Source of the DNA: Ewingella americana
Lineage (GTDB): Bacteria > Pseudomonadota > Gammaproteobacteria > Enterobacterales > Enterobacteriaceae
Reading direction: 5' to 3'
Assembly (NCBI RefSeq): GCF_006438725.1
Contig: NZ_RCZD01000001.1
Span: 1 to 64,000, forward strand
DNA: 64,000 bases
Position numbers and translations under genes: made by a program
Notes under the pieces: generated by a model
The model's database searches: none
Told to the model about the DNA's origin: nothing
The model's input: the letters and a program-made list of their open reading frames with translations, nothing else
Shown here: one piece after another, positions 44,981 to 53,051 of the stretch
Position numbering within the stretch: the stretch's first letter is position 1
Layout of the letters: every line of letters begins with the position of its first letter

Positions 44981-46212
44981 AGACATTAACCTCATTCTCA
45001 CTCGGACTGGTGGCGCTGACCGTCTCCGGGCTGGTACACGCCGCCGGTGACGGTGCTTTCGAGCAGGTTGAACGCGGACGTTATCTGGCCACCGTTGGCG
45101 ACTGTGCCGCCTGCCATACGGCCTCTACGCCGCATGCCAAACCGTTTGCCGGCGGTGTGCCGATTCAGACGCCGTTTGGCCGTCTGGTTGGCGCGAACAT
45201 CACGCCAGATCCGGAAACCGGCATCGGCCGCTGGAGCTTTGATGACTTCCAGCGTGCCATGTCAGAAGGTGTCGGCCACGGTGGAAAGCGTCTGTATGGT
45301 GCAATGCCTTTCACCGCTTACACCAAGGTGACCCGTGACGATAACGCCGCCATCTGGGCCTATCTGCAAACGGTGCAACCGGTACACAGCGAAGTGGAAT
45401 CCAACCAGTTGCCCTTCCCGTTCAACATCCGCACCAGCCTGATAGGCTGGAACTGGCTGAACTTCACCCAAGGTGAATATAAGCCGAAGATGGATAAATC
45501 GGCCGAGTGGAACCGTGGTGCCTATATTGTGGAAGGCCTCGGCCACTGCGGCACCTGCCACACGCCGAAAAATATCATCGGCGGTGATAAAGACAGTCAG
45601 TTCCTGCAAGGCGCGGTGATTGAAAACTGGGTCGCCCCGGATATCACCACCAATAAGCACACCGGGATTGGTAACTGGACTGAAGCGGACCTGACCCAAT
45701 ATCTGAAAACCGGTGCCAACCGTTTTGATATCGCTTCCGGGCCGATGGCCGAAGAAGTGGATAATTCGTCGCAGCACTGGACCGATGCCGATCTGAAAGC
45801 CGTGGCGGTGTATCTCAAAGACAGCGGCCACGACAGCGGCTCCAAAGCAGCGGAACCGCTGAAAACGGATGACAAGGCCATGATTGTCGGTAAGCATATT
45901 TATGCCGACCGCTGTTCAGCCTGTCATACGCCAGACGGTAAGGGACAAGAAGGTATGTTCCCACGCCTGGCCGATTCCGCGCTGATCAATCAGGACAACG
46001 CAACCTCGCTTATCCACGTCGTCCTGACCGGTAGCCGCCCGGTCGCCACCAACGCTGCCCCAACCGCACCAGCGATGCCTTCGTTTGACGCCAACCTGAG
46101 CGATGAAGATGTCGCCAACGTGCTGACGTATATTCGCAACAGTTGGGGGAATGCTTCGACAGCCGTATCGAGCTCTGACGTCAAAGATTTACGGGCAGAG
46201 CTGAAGAAGTAA
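44977..46212 (+). CDS. Gluconate 2-dehydrogenase cytochrome c subunit (triheme)
   Basis: A 411-residue protein with a Sec signal (MKTLTSFSLGLVALTVSGLVHA) and three c-type heme motifs: CAACH at 43-47, CGTCH near residue 190 and CSACH near residue 312. It takes electrons from the FAD subunit and passes them to ubiquinone at the outer face of the inner membrane. It overlaps the large-subunit gene by 4 bases and is followed by a strong terminator. Confidence 0.94.
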   Translation: MKTLTSFSLGLVALTVSGLVHAAGDGAFEQVERGRYLATVGDCAACHTASTPHAKPFAGGVPIQTPFGRLVGANITPDPETGIGRWSFDDFQRAMSEGVGHGGKRLYGAMPFTAYTKVTRDDNAAIWAYLQTVQPVHSEVESNQLPFPFNIRTSLIGWNWLNFTQGEYKPKMDKSAEWNRGAYIVEGLGHCGTCHTPKNIIGGDKDSQFLQGAVIENWVAPDITTNKHTGIGNWTEADLTQYLKTGANRFDIASGPMAEEVDNSSQHWTDADLKAVAVYLKDSGHDSGSKAAEPLKTDDKAMIVGKHIYADRCSACHTPDGKGQEGMFPRLADSALINQDNATSLIHVVLTGSRPVATNAAPTAPAMPSFDANLSDEDVANVLTYIRNSWGNASTAVSSSDVKDLRAELKK

Positions 46213-46270
46213 TTAAGGTTTTACCTTAATAATCCCAGGTATCGGGGCGCTGAAAAGCGCCCTTTTTTTT
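46212..46270 (+). terminator. Terminator of the gluconate dehydrogenase operon
   Basis: Two hairpins in a row: ATTAAGGT-TTT-ACCTTAAT (46212-46230) and GGGCGCT-GAAA-AGCGCCC (46245-46262), the second followed by eight T, a textbook Rho-independent terminator. Confidence 0.92.
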
Positions 46271-46289
46271 CGTTTGAAAACGAAGGAAA

Positions 46290-46895
46290 TTTTTAAATTC
46301 AAATTCAAATTCAAGGTCGTGGGCTCGCCGCCCACACTGGCTCAGAGGGGGTCTAAGCGGTCCCCCTCTGAACTCCCGCGCCTTTTTAAAAACAGCAGCT
46401 GCGCTGGTCACAATGGCCGTGTTTCAGGGGCCAAGACGATAGCCGCAAACTCCGCCGCTGCGCGGTACTCTCAGTTCGGGCTTCAACCCGCGTAAAAAGA
46501 CTCGCGGTTTTGCGCCTCTCCCTCGACGTCGTTTTGAACGCGGCCTCGACATTTTTAAAGAAAAATACCATGTAGGTTTTGATTTTGAATTTAAAGAAGC
46601 TTCGGCCGCATTCAAAAATGTCACCGGCAAGTCGGTGGAGAGACAACATCTTTACCGTTGGCTCGAACCCGCAGCCGGGAAGCCCGTCAGGACTGACATT
46701 TTGCGGCTATAACCGCGCTACCTGAAACACGGCCATCCCGATTCAGCGATAGCGCGCAGTTAAAAAACGCAGGATTGTTAAGGGCCGCGTTTACGGCCCT
46801 TGACCCGGTGTGGGCCGGCGCCCACGACCTTGACGTTGAATTTAAAAAGCGGGTGTGGGCGGCGAGCCCACGACCTTGAATTTGACTTCAAAGAT
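46290..46895. repeat. Dispersed intergenic repeat, copy D (plus arm and minus arm)
   Basis: Plus arm from 46290 with TTCAAA units, a GTGGGC/GCCCAC hairpin, a 10-bp stem-loop at 46342-46371 (loop TAAGCG) and the exact core at 46415-46428. Minus arm from about 46590 to 46895 with core CCTGAAACACGGCC at 46722-46735 and an 8-bp stem with loop CGTTTA at 46780-46801, the reverse complement of TAAACG. It sits after the terminator of the gluconate operon and before the PEBP gene. Confidence 0.87.
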
Positions 46896-47004
46896 GAAAT
46901 TGAAAAAGAAAACAGTTATGGAATTTCCTCCTCCCCACCTGTTATGCATGCCTATTTCTTCGTCTGCTATGCTTTCCTGGTAACTCCCTTTTAAGGAAAA
47001 AACC

Positions 47005-47571
47005 ATGTTCTCTCGTAAAACATTGTTAAAAACGGCAGTCGCCGTCACCCTGACCGCTTGGTTACCGCTGGCGAGTGCGGCAGGAATATTTACCCTTTCA
47101 TCGCCAGATTTTCACGACAATGCGCTGCTGGCGCAAAAATTCGCCGGGAATATTAAGGGGAATGCCTTCTGTACCGGTGAGAACATCTCCCCGGCGCTGA
47201 GTTGGGAGAACGTTCCAGCGGGTACAAAAAGTCTGGCGCTGACGATGGTGGATCCTGAGGGGCGTGGAGGTCTGGGTGTTAATCATCTGGTGGCTTACGG
47301 GATCGCCGCCGACGCGAAAGGTTTTGCGCAAAACGAGTTGTCAGCCGGCAAAGGATTTATTGGCGGGAAAAGCACCCAGGGCAATGGTCACTATAATGGT
47401 CCCTGCCCGCCAGTTAGCGCAGGCGTACACCATTACACCTTCACACTTATAGCCACCGATTTAGCCCCGGATGCTTTACCAGCAGGTTTAACGCGTGAGC
47501 AATTGTTCGAAAAACTTGATGGTCACAGCAAAGGTGCCGCAGGCATCATCGGGCGTTTTGGCAATAAGTAA
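47005..47571 (+). CDS. Secreted PEBP-family protein (YbhB/YbcL-like)
   Basis: 188 residues with a signal peptide (LLKTAVAVTLTAWLPLASA) and the phosphatidylethanolamine-binding-protein fold: CTGENISPALSW, LALTMVDPEGRGGLGVNHLVAYG, NGHYNGPCPPVSAGVHHYTFTLIATD. The conserved ligand-site Asp-Pro and GPCPP are present. Periplasmic homologues (YbcL) have been linked to host response in uropathogens, but the general function is unknown. AAGGAAAA precedes the ATG. Confidence 0.9.
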   Translation: MFSRKTLLKTAVAVTLTAWLPLASAAGIFTLSSPDFHDNALLAQKFAGNIKGNAFCTGENISPALSWENVPAGTKSLALTMVDPEGRGGLGVNHLVAYGIAADAKGFAQNELSAGKGFIGGKSTQGNGHYNGPCPPVSAGVHHYTFTLIATDLAPDALPAGLTREQLFEKLDGHSKGAAGIIGRFGNK

Positions 47572-47578
47572 GTTACCC

Positions 47579-47599
47579 GCGGACGGTCACACCGTCCGC
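47579..47599. terminator. Shared hairpin between PEBP and DUF998 genes
   Basis: GCGGACGGT-CAC-ACCGTCCGC is a perfect 9-bp stem that overlaps the DUF998 stop codon and lies 8 bp after the PEBP stop, a compact arrangement for convergent genes. No T tail is seen. Confidence 0.55.
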
Positions 47600-48252
47600 C
47601 ATAGAATTTCTCCCCGTGCCAGCAGATAAAACCCGGTAAAAATCTGCCAGAAGGTGATGGTATACACCGAACCACGCTCAGCAATGCCTGTAGGTAGAAG
47701 ACCCATCATCAGTATGATAACGTTGAGTAAACCGACCATACCCAGCACCCAACTTAAGCGGCTAAAAGTGCACCATTGGGGTTTATTCCACTGGCTCCAG
47801 CCTGCGCATAGCAACGTCAAATTTCCACCGACAATCGCCAGCACCGCGCCTGACTGATGCATTGAGACACTCCCAAGCATCGTCCCCTGCGGGTCACTGT
47901 GAAAAAACGCAATCAATACCCCGCCAAGCCCATGCAAAAACCCGAACAATAAAAATAGTTTGCTGGCAGCCCCCGTAAACAAGGGTCTTAACAACCAGCA
48001 GGCGATAAAGAACAGCACGCCTTCGAACGCAAACCCACCGTTCATTACCGCATGCAAGGGAGAGCATAAATTTCTGCCATCCTGCATCACACCGCATTGC
48101 GCCACGCCCAGATCACTAATGAAGTTGGCCGCGTAACTGTAAAACGGATTAACCCAGCTAAGCGCCGTTATTTTTTCGGCCAGCAGATATTGCACTCCAC
48201 CCAACGCGAAGCACAATGCGCCGCAGGTCTTTCTATAATTTTTCGCAGACAT
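47587..48252 (-). CDS. DUF998-family membrane protein
   Basis: A 221-residue protein with about six membrane spans. FALGGVQYLLAEKITALSWVNPFYSYAANFISDLG near the N-terminus is the DUF998 signature (YS...ISDLG). The function is unknown. It converges with the PEBP gene and has no partner on its own strand nearby; its upstream neighbour ends 123 bp away behind a terminator. Confidence 0.85.
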   Translation of the reverse strand: MSAKNYRKTCGALCFALGGVQYLLAEKITALSWVNPFYSYAANFISDLGVAQCGVMQDGRNLCSPLHAVMNGGFAFEGVLFFIACWLLRPLFTGAASKLFLLFGFLHGLGGVLIAFFHSDPQGTMLGSVSMHQSGAVLAIVGGNLTLLCAGWSQWNKPQWCTFSRLSWVLGMVGLLNVIILMMGLLPTGIAERGSVYTITFWQIFTGFYLLARGEILWRTV

Positions 48253-48325
48253 GATGCTCTGGTCTTGGATATCAGCAGGTTGCGTAAGCCTAGCTGATAT
48301 TTAAGCTTTCAACGGTTCTGCGCAA

Positions 48326-48357
48326 ACAAAAAAGCCCCGCCATATTGGCAGAGCCTC
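48326..48357 (-). terminator. Rho-independent terminator after the small unknown gene
   Basis: On the minus strand GGCTCTGCC and GGCGGGGC pair (with G-U pairs) around AATAT, followed by TTTTTT. It closes the unit formed by the two unknown genes at 48376-49039. Confidence 0.7.
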
Positions 48358-48375
48358 GTAAGTCAGGGATTGGTG

Positions 48376-48564
48376 TTAGCGGGGAATACTGAACACTTCA
48401 AAATATTGACCGGGTAAACCGTCAATAGGCTCGTAGCGCATGGTGCCGTCAGCGCGGGCTTTATCGCGGGCGATATTAATGTCCCTTATCATATTGATGC
48501 GGTGCGCCTCATACTGGGCGGCTAGCATCTCTTCAGCTGTGATCTTCAGGGGTTCTGACAACAT
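48376..48564 (-). CDS. Small unknown protein, 62 residues
   Basis: Begins MLSEPLKITAEEMLAAQYEAHR and ends GLPGQYFEVFSIPR. Mostly charged, probably helical in the first two thirds (NMIRDINIARDKARADG), no membrane span. AAGGAG lies 7 bases before ATG 48564; an ATG two codons earlier sits too close to it, and the frame opens upstream to 48609. It overlaps the end of the preceding gene by 32 bp in another frame, so translation is likely coupled. Not recognised; size and coupling recall the small partner of a two-gene module such as toxin-antitoxin, which is only a guess. Confidence 0.6.
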   Translation of the reverse strand: MLSEPLKITAEEMLAAQYEAHRINMIRDINIARDKARADGTMRYEPIDGLPGQYFEVFSIPR

Positions 48565-49039
48565 AACCATCTCCTTTTGGTTGCGGGATAATCTGGTAGG
48601 TAAATCCATATTTCTGATGTGTACTCAGCATCCTTTGATACATTCTGGCTAAACCTTCATCGGCCGCCTGGGCCAAATATATACCCGGATGGTGCTTAAT
48701 ATAATGCGTCAAAATCAATCTAACAAGCCGGTCGAAAAGAGTTTTTGTTTGGCGAAAATCGAATATATCCAATCGTTTATAGTGAGTTCCGTAACGTATA
48801 TTACTAACTGAATCAAAACAGATTTCGAAATTCCCTGCATCACTGAATTTAAAATCAGTCGGTAGCGCGAAAAAAACACTATTAACATCAGTCAGTTTCA
48901 CAAAGTAAATTTCGTACTCAATCTGACTGACCTCGAAATGACTGATATAAATATCTCTCGTTCCATCATTAAAAAATTTAAAAGGCGTCATTGCATTACG
49001 TGATCCCTGATTAAAAAAGAGATCACTTATATTATGCAC
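48533..49039 (-). CDS. Unknown protein, 168 residues, AT-rich
   Basis: GTG start at 49039 with AAAAAGG 6 bases upstream. The sequence alternates beta-like stretches (DIYISHFEVSQIEYEIYFVKL, NFEICFDSV) with a C-terminal half (FDRLVRLILTHYIKHHPGIYLAQAADEGLARMYQRML) that has a GNAT-like flavour, but I cannot identify the acetyl-CoA loop. No signal peptide or span. The gene is clearly AT-richer than its neighbours, suggesting recent acquisition. It is followed by the overlapping small gene and both end at one terminator. Confidence 0.6.
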   Translation of the reverse strand: MHNISDLFFNQGSRNAMTPFKFFNDGTRDIYISHFEVSQIEYEIYFVKLTDVNSVFFALPTDFKFSDAGNFEICFDSVSNIRYGTHYKRLDIFDFRQTKTLFDRLVRLILTHYIKHHPGIYLAQAADEGLARMYQRMLSTHQKYGFTYQIIPQPKGDGYVVRTPEDHS

Positions 49040-49093
49040 TTTCGCCTTTTTATCGACTTCAACGCCCAGCCCTGCGCGATGTCTCGCAAAGTT

Positions 49094-50668
49094 TTATTTG
49101 GCAACCGTATCCAAATAGAGCTGACTACCGGCGACGTTCTGACTGGCACCGGTGACGTTGTCACGCAATGCCACCAGTAATTTGCTTTGCAACGCGACCA
49201 CAAACGGTGAGTTGCGTTGGAGTTCGCGCTGAAGATCGGCATAGCGCGCCAGGCGTTTGGTCGGGTCCGATTCTGCAGCCGCTGCACGGGTCTGTTTACT
49301 GATTTCAGGGATCACCCACTGGACGCGCTGGGCCAGCGTTTTCGGGCCGTCTGGCACGTTATAAGCGAATGTGCTGGCGTTAGTATTCGGGTCCAGATAA
49401 TCCGCGCCCCAGTAGGTGAAAATAGACTGGAATTTATGCGCCCGCATACGGGTCAGTACGTCACTTTCCACCAGTGGATGCACTACCAGATTGATATCGG
49501 CCTTGGCGAAGCTGGCCTGCAGTGACTGGGCAATATCGGAGTACGGTGGCTGGTTGATCACAATCAGGTCAATTTTGGTCCCCGGCGCAATTCCCCCTTT
49601 GGCGAGGATAGCTTTGGCTTTTGCCACATCGAGGGTAAACGGCTGGTCATCAATCGCCCCGGCCAGACCATCAGGCAAGAAGGTCTGATGAATGCCGTAC
49701 TGGCCTTTAAGCAAATCCTGCGAGATACCTTTGTAATCCACCAGCCAGCGTGCCGCTTCCCACAGCGCAGGGTTATTCAACGCAGGCTGCGTGGTATCGC
49801 CGGTATTGAACGCCAGATAGAACACTTTGGCCGCCGGGAACTGCGCCACACGCACGCCCTTCTCTTTTTGCAGCGACGCAAACTGGTCAGCGCCCAGATC
49901 ATAGGCAATATCCGCATCGCCATTGAGCACCAGCAGGCGGCGTGTGGCTGGGTCGGCAACGTTCTTAAACAGCACGTTATCAATTTTGGCGGCAGGCTGC
50001 GCGTTCGGATTACGTTTGAACAGCAGCGCCTCGTGTGGCACATAGTTACGCACTTCAAACGCACCGCTGCCCGCAGAACGTGAGCGCAACCAGCCATTGC
50101 CGAAGTCGTTATTTTGCGCGTGAGACTGCACCAGTTTGCTGTCGACAATTGCCGCCACCGGCGCGGTCAGCACGCGCAAGACCAGTTCACTGCCGATATC
50201 TGCAGGCCAGCTCAGCTGAAGTTTATCGTCGCCCACTTTTTTAAACTGCGCATCGACGTTATCCGGCGTCCAGCCCAGTTCACCTAAAATAAACGACGGG
50301 CTTTTGTTAAGTTTGACTGCGCGGCTCAGGGAGTAAACCACGTCATCGGCCGTAACCGGGTTCCCGCTGGCGAACTTCGCTCCCGGCTTGATGGTAAAAA
50401 TCAGGCTGTGATCGCTGTCGCCTTTGCTCCATGCCGAAGCCACGTCCGGATCCAGCGTGTCCGGGTGCTGGCGGTCAGGTGCAACCAGCTGCTGGTATAA
50501 ATTGATTAAGTTGCCAGAGCTCACCGTTTCAAAGCTTTCGGCCGGATCCAGACTGATGATCCCTTCAAGAGACCCCGCCACCACCAAGGTATCTTTCGGC
50601 GTTGCCGCATGAGCACTGAAGGCCGCCGTAACAGCCAGAAAAAGTAAAGAAGGAAGACGCACTTTCAT
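49094..50668 (-). CDS. Periplasmic peptide-binding protein (SBP_bac_5), second copy
   Basis: 524 residues with signal peptide MKVRLPSLLFLAVTAAFSAHA. Family 5 features: LVVAGSLEGIISLDPAESFET, VASAWSKGDSDHSLIFTIKPGAKFASGNPVTADDVVYSLSR, and the C-terminal ADLQRELQRNSPFVVALQSKLLVAL. It is a close paralogue of the binding protein at 54964 (shared ATPxxTLVxA start, SSGNLINLYQQLV versus TTVQAFNNIYQRLV). ATG 50668 has GGGAG 9 bases upstream; the frame runs open to 50716. It is separated from the rest of its ABC system by repeat E, so it probably has its own promoter. Confidence 0.9.
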   Translation of the reverse strand: MKVRLPSLLFLAVTAAFSAHAATPKDTLVVAGSLEGIISLDPAESFETVSSGNLINLYQQLVAPDRQHPDTLDPDVASAWSKGDSDHSLIFTIKPGAKFASGNPVTADDVVYSLSRAVKLNKSPSFILGELGWTPDNVDAQFKKVGDDKLQLSWPADIGSELVLRVLTAPVAAIVDSKLVQSHAQNNDFGNGWLRSRSAGSGAFEVRNYVPHEALLFKRNPNAQPAAKIDNVLFKNVADPATRRLLVLNGDADIAYDLGADQFASLQKEKGVRVAQFPAAKVFYLAFNTGDTTQPALNNPALWEAARWLVDYKGISQDLLKGQYGIHQTFLPDGLAGAIDDQPFTLDVAKAKAILAKGGIAPGTKIDLIVINQPPYSDIAQSLQASFAKADINLVVHPLVESDVLTRMRAHKFQSIFTYWGADYLDPNTNASTFAYNVPDGPKTLAQRVQWVIPEISKQTRAAAAESDPTKRLARYADLQRELQRNSPFVVALQSKLLVALRDNVTGASQNVAGSQLYLDTVAK

Positions 50669-50784
50669 TGAGGGGTAACTCCCGGAAATTAGGTTGTTTT
50701 CCGAGTGTAGGGACACTGGCCTGAAGGCAAAACGATGAAATTAAGCTTTAGAATTTAGGAAAATAGCTAAGCAGGGGAAAGGTG

Positions 50785-50801
50785 GCGACCTTTTTGGTCG
50801 C
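50785..50801. other. Short hairpin upstream of the second binding-protein gene
   Basis: GCGACC-TTTTT-GGTCGC, directly before the left arm of repeat E and 117 bp upstream of the binding-protein start. It could end transcripts entering from the repeat, or belong to the control region. Confidence 0.4.
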
Positions 50802-51477
50802 TTTTAAATTCTAATTCAAATTCAAGGTCGTGGGCACCGGCCCACACTGGCAGATTTGGGGTTGCGGCCTGAACCCGCTTTTTTAATTCAAGGTCAAGGT
50901 CGTGGGCTCGCCGCCCACACTGGCCCAAAGGGTTTTAAACGAAACCCTTTGGAATCCTGCGTTTTTTTGCTGCTGTCACACCGCTGCTGCGCGGGTCACA
51001 ATGGCCGTGTTTCAGGGAGTTCTGTTATAGCCGCAAAATGTCAGCCCTTACGGGCTTCCCGGCTGCGGGTTCGAGCCAACGGTAAAAATGTTGTCTCTCC
51101 ACCGACTTGCCGGTGACATTTTTGAACGCGGCCGAGGCTTCTTCAAATTCAAAACCGACAGAGTATTTATCTTTAAAAATGCCTCTGCCGCGTTCAAAAC
51201 GACGTCGAGGGAGAGGCGCAAAACCGCGAGTCTTTTTACGCGGGTTGAAGCCCGAACGGAGAGGACCGCGCAGCGGCGGAGTTTGCGGCTATCACAGCGG
51301 TACCTGAAACACGGCCATTGTGACCCGCGCAGCTGCCAGTGCCTCATGAAAAAGCCCGGGAGTCCAGAGGGCGGCGGCGACTGGCCGCCTTCTGGGCGGG
51401 TGTGGGCAGCAGGCCCACGACCTTGAAGTTGAAGTTAAAGTTAAAGTTAAAAAGCAGGTTTGGGCAGCAGCCCAATA
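50802..51477. repeat. Dispersed intergenic repeat, copy E (plus arm and minus arm)
   Basis: Plus arm (50802 to about 51140) with TTCAAA units, two GTGGGC/GCCCAC hairpins, a perfect 11-bp stem with loop TAAACG at 50925-50952 and the exact core at 51003-51016. Minus arm (about 51155-51477) with core CCTGAAACACGGCC at 51303-51316 and a 12-bp stem at 51364-51395, nearly identical to the minus arms of copy B. The right end touches the stop codon of the ATPase gene at 51478. It divides a dipeptide ABC gene set into two parts. Confidence 0.88.
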
Positions 51478-52155
51478 TCACCCAATGATATATCCCCTCT
51501 CCATATGCACTGCCCTGTCACACATATGGTCGATCACATCCGCATCATGACTCACCAACAGCATGGTCAAATCCCCTGCTGATTTCAGATCATTGAGAAG
51601 ATTGAGGATTTCAGCCTGTACGGACATATCCAATGCGGAAGTCGGTTCATCAAGCAGCAGCAGTTTTGGCTTTAGCAGCAACGCACGCACAATCGCAACG
51701 CGCTGACGCTGGCCGCCGGAAAGCTGGTGCGGGTAACGGCTCATCAGGGCCGGGTCGAGGCCTACCTGACGAAAACCTTCGGCAATTTTCTGCTCGATAT
51801 CCTGCTCTTTGAGGATTTTTAGCGGCTCTGCCAGCGTGCGGCGCAGCCGGTGTTTCGGGTGCAGCGAGGCGTACGGGTCCTGAAATACCATCTGGACGTC
51901 GCGGCGCAGGCTGCCGGTAAAAGATTTACCCGGCGTCAACGGTTGGCCGAGCAGCGTCAGGTTACCATCCCACTGGCCGTTCAGACCCGCCAGCACCCAC
52001 AACAGCGATGACTTACCGCAGCCGGAGGGGCCGACCAGGCCAAAACACTCGCCCTGATTAATGGTCAGATGGACGTCATGCACCACGGTGCGCACATCAT
52101 AGCCATGGCGATGCGATACGCTGAGATGCTCCAGTTCGGCGACAGGCTGGTTCAT
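51478..52155 (-). CDS. Dipeptide ABC transporter ATPase, DppF type
   Basis: A 225-residue ATPase with Walker A GPSGCGKSS, signature LSGGQRQRVAIVRAL, Walker B LLLLDEPTSALD and switch His in LVSHDAD. It is shorter than usual DppF proteins (about 330) and lacks the C-terminal HPYTR extension, ending right after the core domain (RGYIIG). The stop codon adjoins repeat E, so a loss of the tail through the repeat is possible. It overlaps the DppD-type gene by 4 bases. Confidence 0.9.
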   Translation of the reverse strand: MNQPVAELEHLSVSHRHGYDVRTVVHDVHLTINQGECFGLVGPSGCGKSSLLWVLAGLNGQWDGNLTLLGQPLTPGKSFTGSLRRDVQMVFQDPYASLHPKHRLRRTLAEPLKILKEQDIEQKIAEGFRQVGLDPALMSRYPHQLSGGQRQRVAIVRALLLKPKLLLLDEPTSALDMSVQAEILNLLNDLKSAGDLTMLLVSHDADVIDHMCDRAVHMERGYIIG

Positions 52156-53051
52156 GTCTGTGGCTCCTGCGAAGAAGTCTGTTTCAGCGATTCCAGTAAC
52201 GCTCTGTCCAGTACCGGCAGCCGCTCACCGTGAGTGGCTTTGCTTGGTCGGCACGACCACAGCGTCTGGGTGTAAGGATGCGTGGCGTGTGCCAACTGAT
52301 CAGCCGGAAGTTCATCCAGCAGGTCACCTTTGTACATCACCAGCACGCGTTCGCAGAAATGCGATACCTGTTGCAGGTCATGGCTGATCAGAATCAGACC
52401 CATGTTGCGCTGTTCGACTAAACGTTCAATCAGCGCCAGCACCTGCTCGCGCATGTCGAAATCCAGTGCGGAAGTCGGCTCATCGGCAATCAGCCATTGC
52501 GGGTCGTTAATCAGCGCAATCGCCAGCATCACGCGCTGGCCCATGCCGCCGGACAGCTGATGCGGATACTGCCCGCATATCCGTTTAAGGTCGGGCAAAC
52601 CGACCGCATTGAGCATATCGAGTACCTTTTCCTGCCGCGCTTTACGCCCCAGACGGGTATGCAGACGCAGAGGTTCTTCCACCTGCCAGCCAATTGGCCG
52701 GGCGGGATTGAGGGCGTGTTTTGGGTCCTGCATCACCAGCGAGACACGGTTACCGCGCAGCTGATTCCATTGGCGTTCATTCAGGGTCATAAGATCCTGC
52801 TCACCCAGCGTCAGCTGGCTGGCACGCATGGCGCACGGATGCGGCAACAGGCCCATCAGCGCACGTGCGGTGAGGGATTTGCCTGAGCCGGATTCACCCA
52901 CCATCGCCACCCGCTCTTTGCCCACGCTAAACGAGAGCGACTTCACCAGCTCCACCGGATGCGGGCCGGGCAGATAAACAGTCAGATCTTTGGCGATCAG
53001 CACGTCGTTATGCAGCGTCTTTTGCTGATTCAGTTCAAAATCATTTGCCAT
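52152..53051 (-). CDS. Dipeptide ABC transporter ATPase, DppD type
   Basis: About 299 residues with Walker A GESGSGKSL, signature LSGGMGQRVMLAIAL, Walker B WLIADEPTSALD, switch His in LISHDLQ and the oligopeptide extension HPYTQTLW. ATG 53051 overlaps the permease gene by 11 bases; an in-frame ATG at 53081 is less likely. It forms the ATPase pair with the DppF-type gene. Confidence 0.92.
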   Translation of the reverse strand: MANDFELNQQKTLHNDVLIAKDLTVYLPGPHPVELVKSLSFSVGKERVAMVGESGSGKSLTARALMGLLPHPCAMRASQLTLGEQDLMTLNERQWNQLRGNRVSLVMQDPKHALNPARPIGWQVEEPLRLHTRLGRKARQEKVLDMLNAVGLPDLKRICGQYPHQLSGGMGQRVMLAIALINDPQWLIADEPTSALDFDMREQVLALIERLVEQRNMGLILISHDLQQVSHFCERVLVMYKGDLLDELPADQLAHATHPYTQTLWSCRPSKATHGERLPVLDRALLESLKQTSSQEPQT

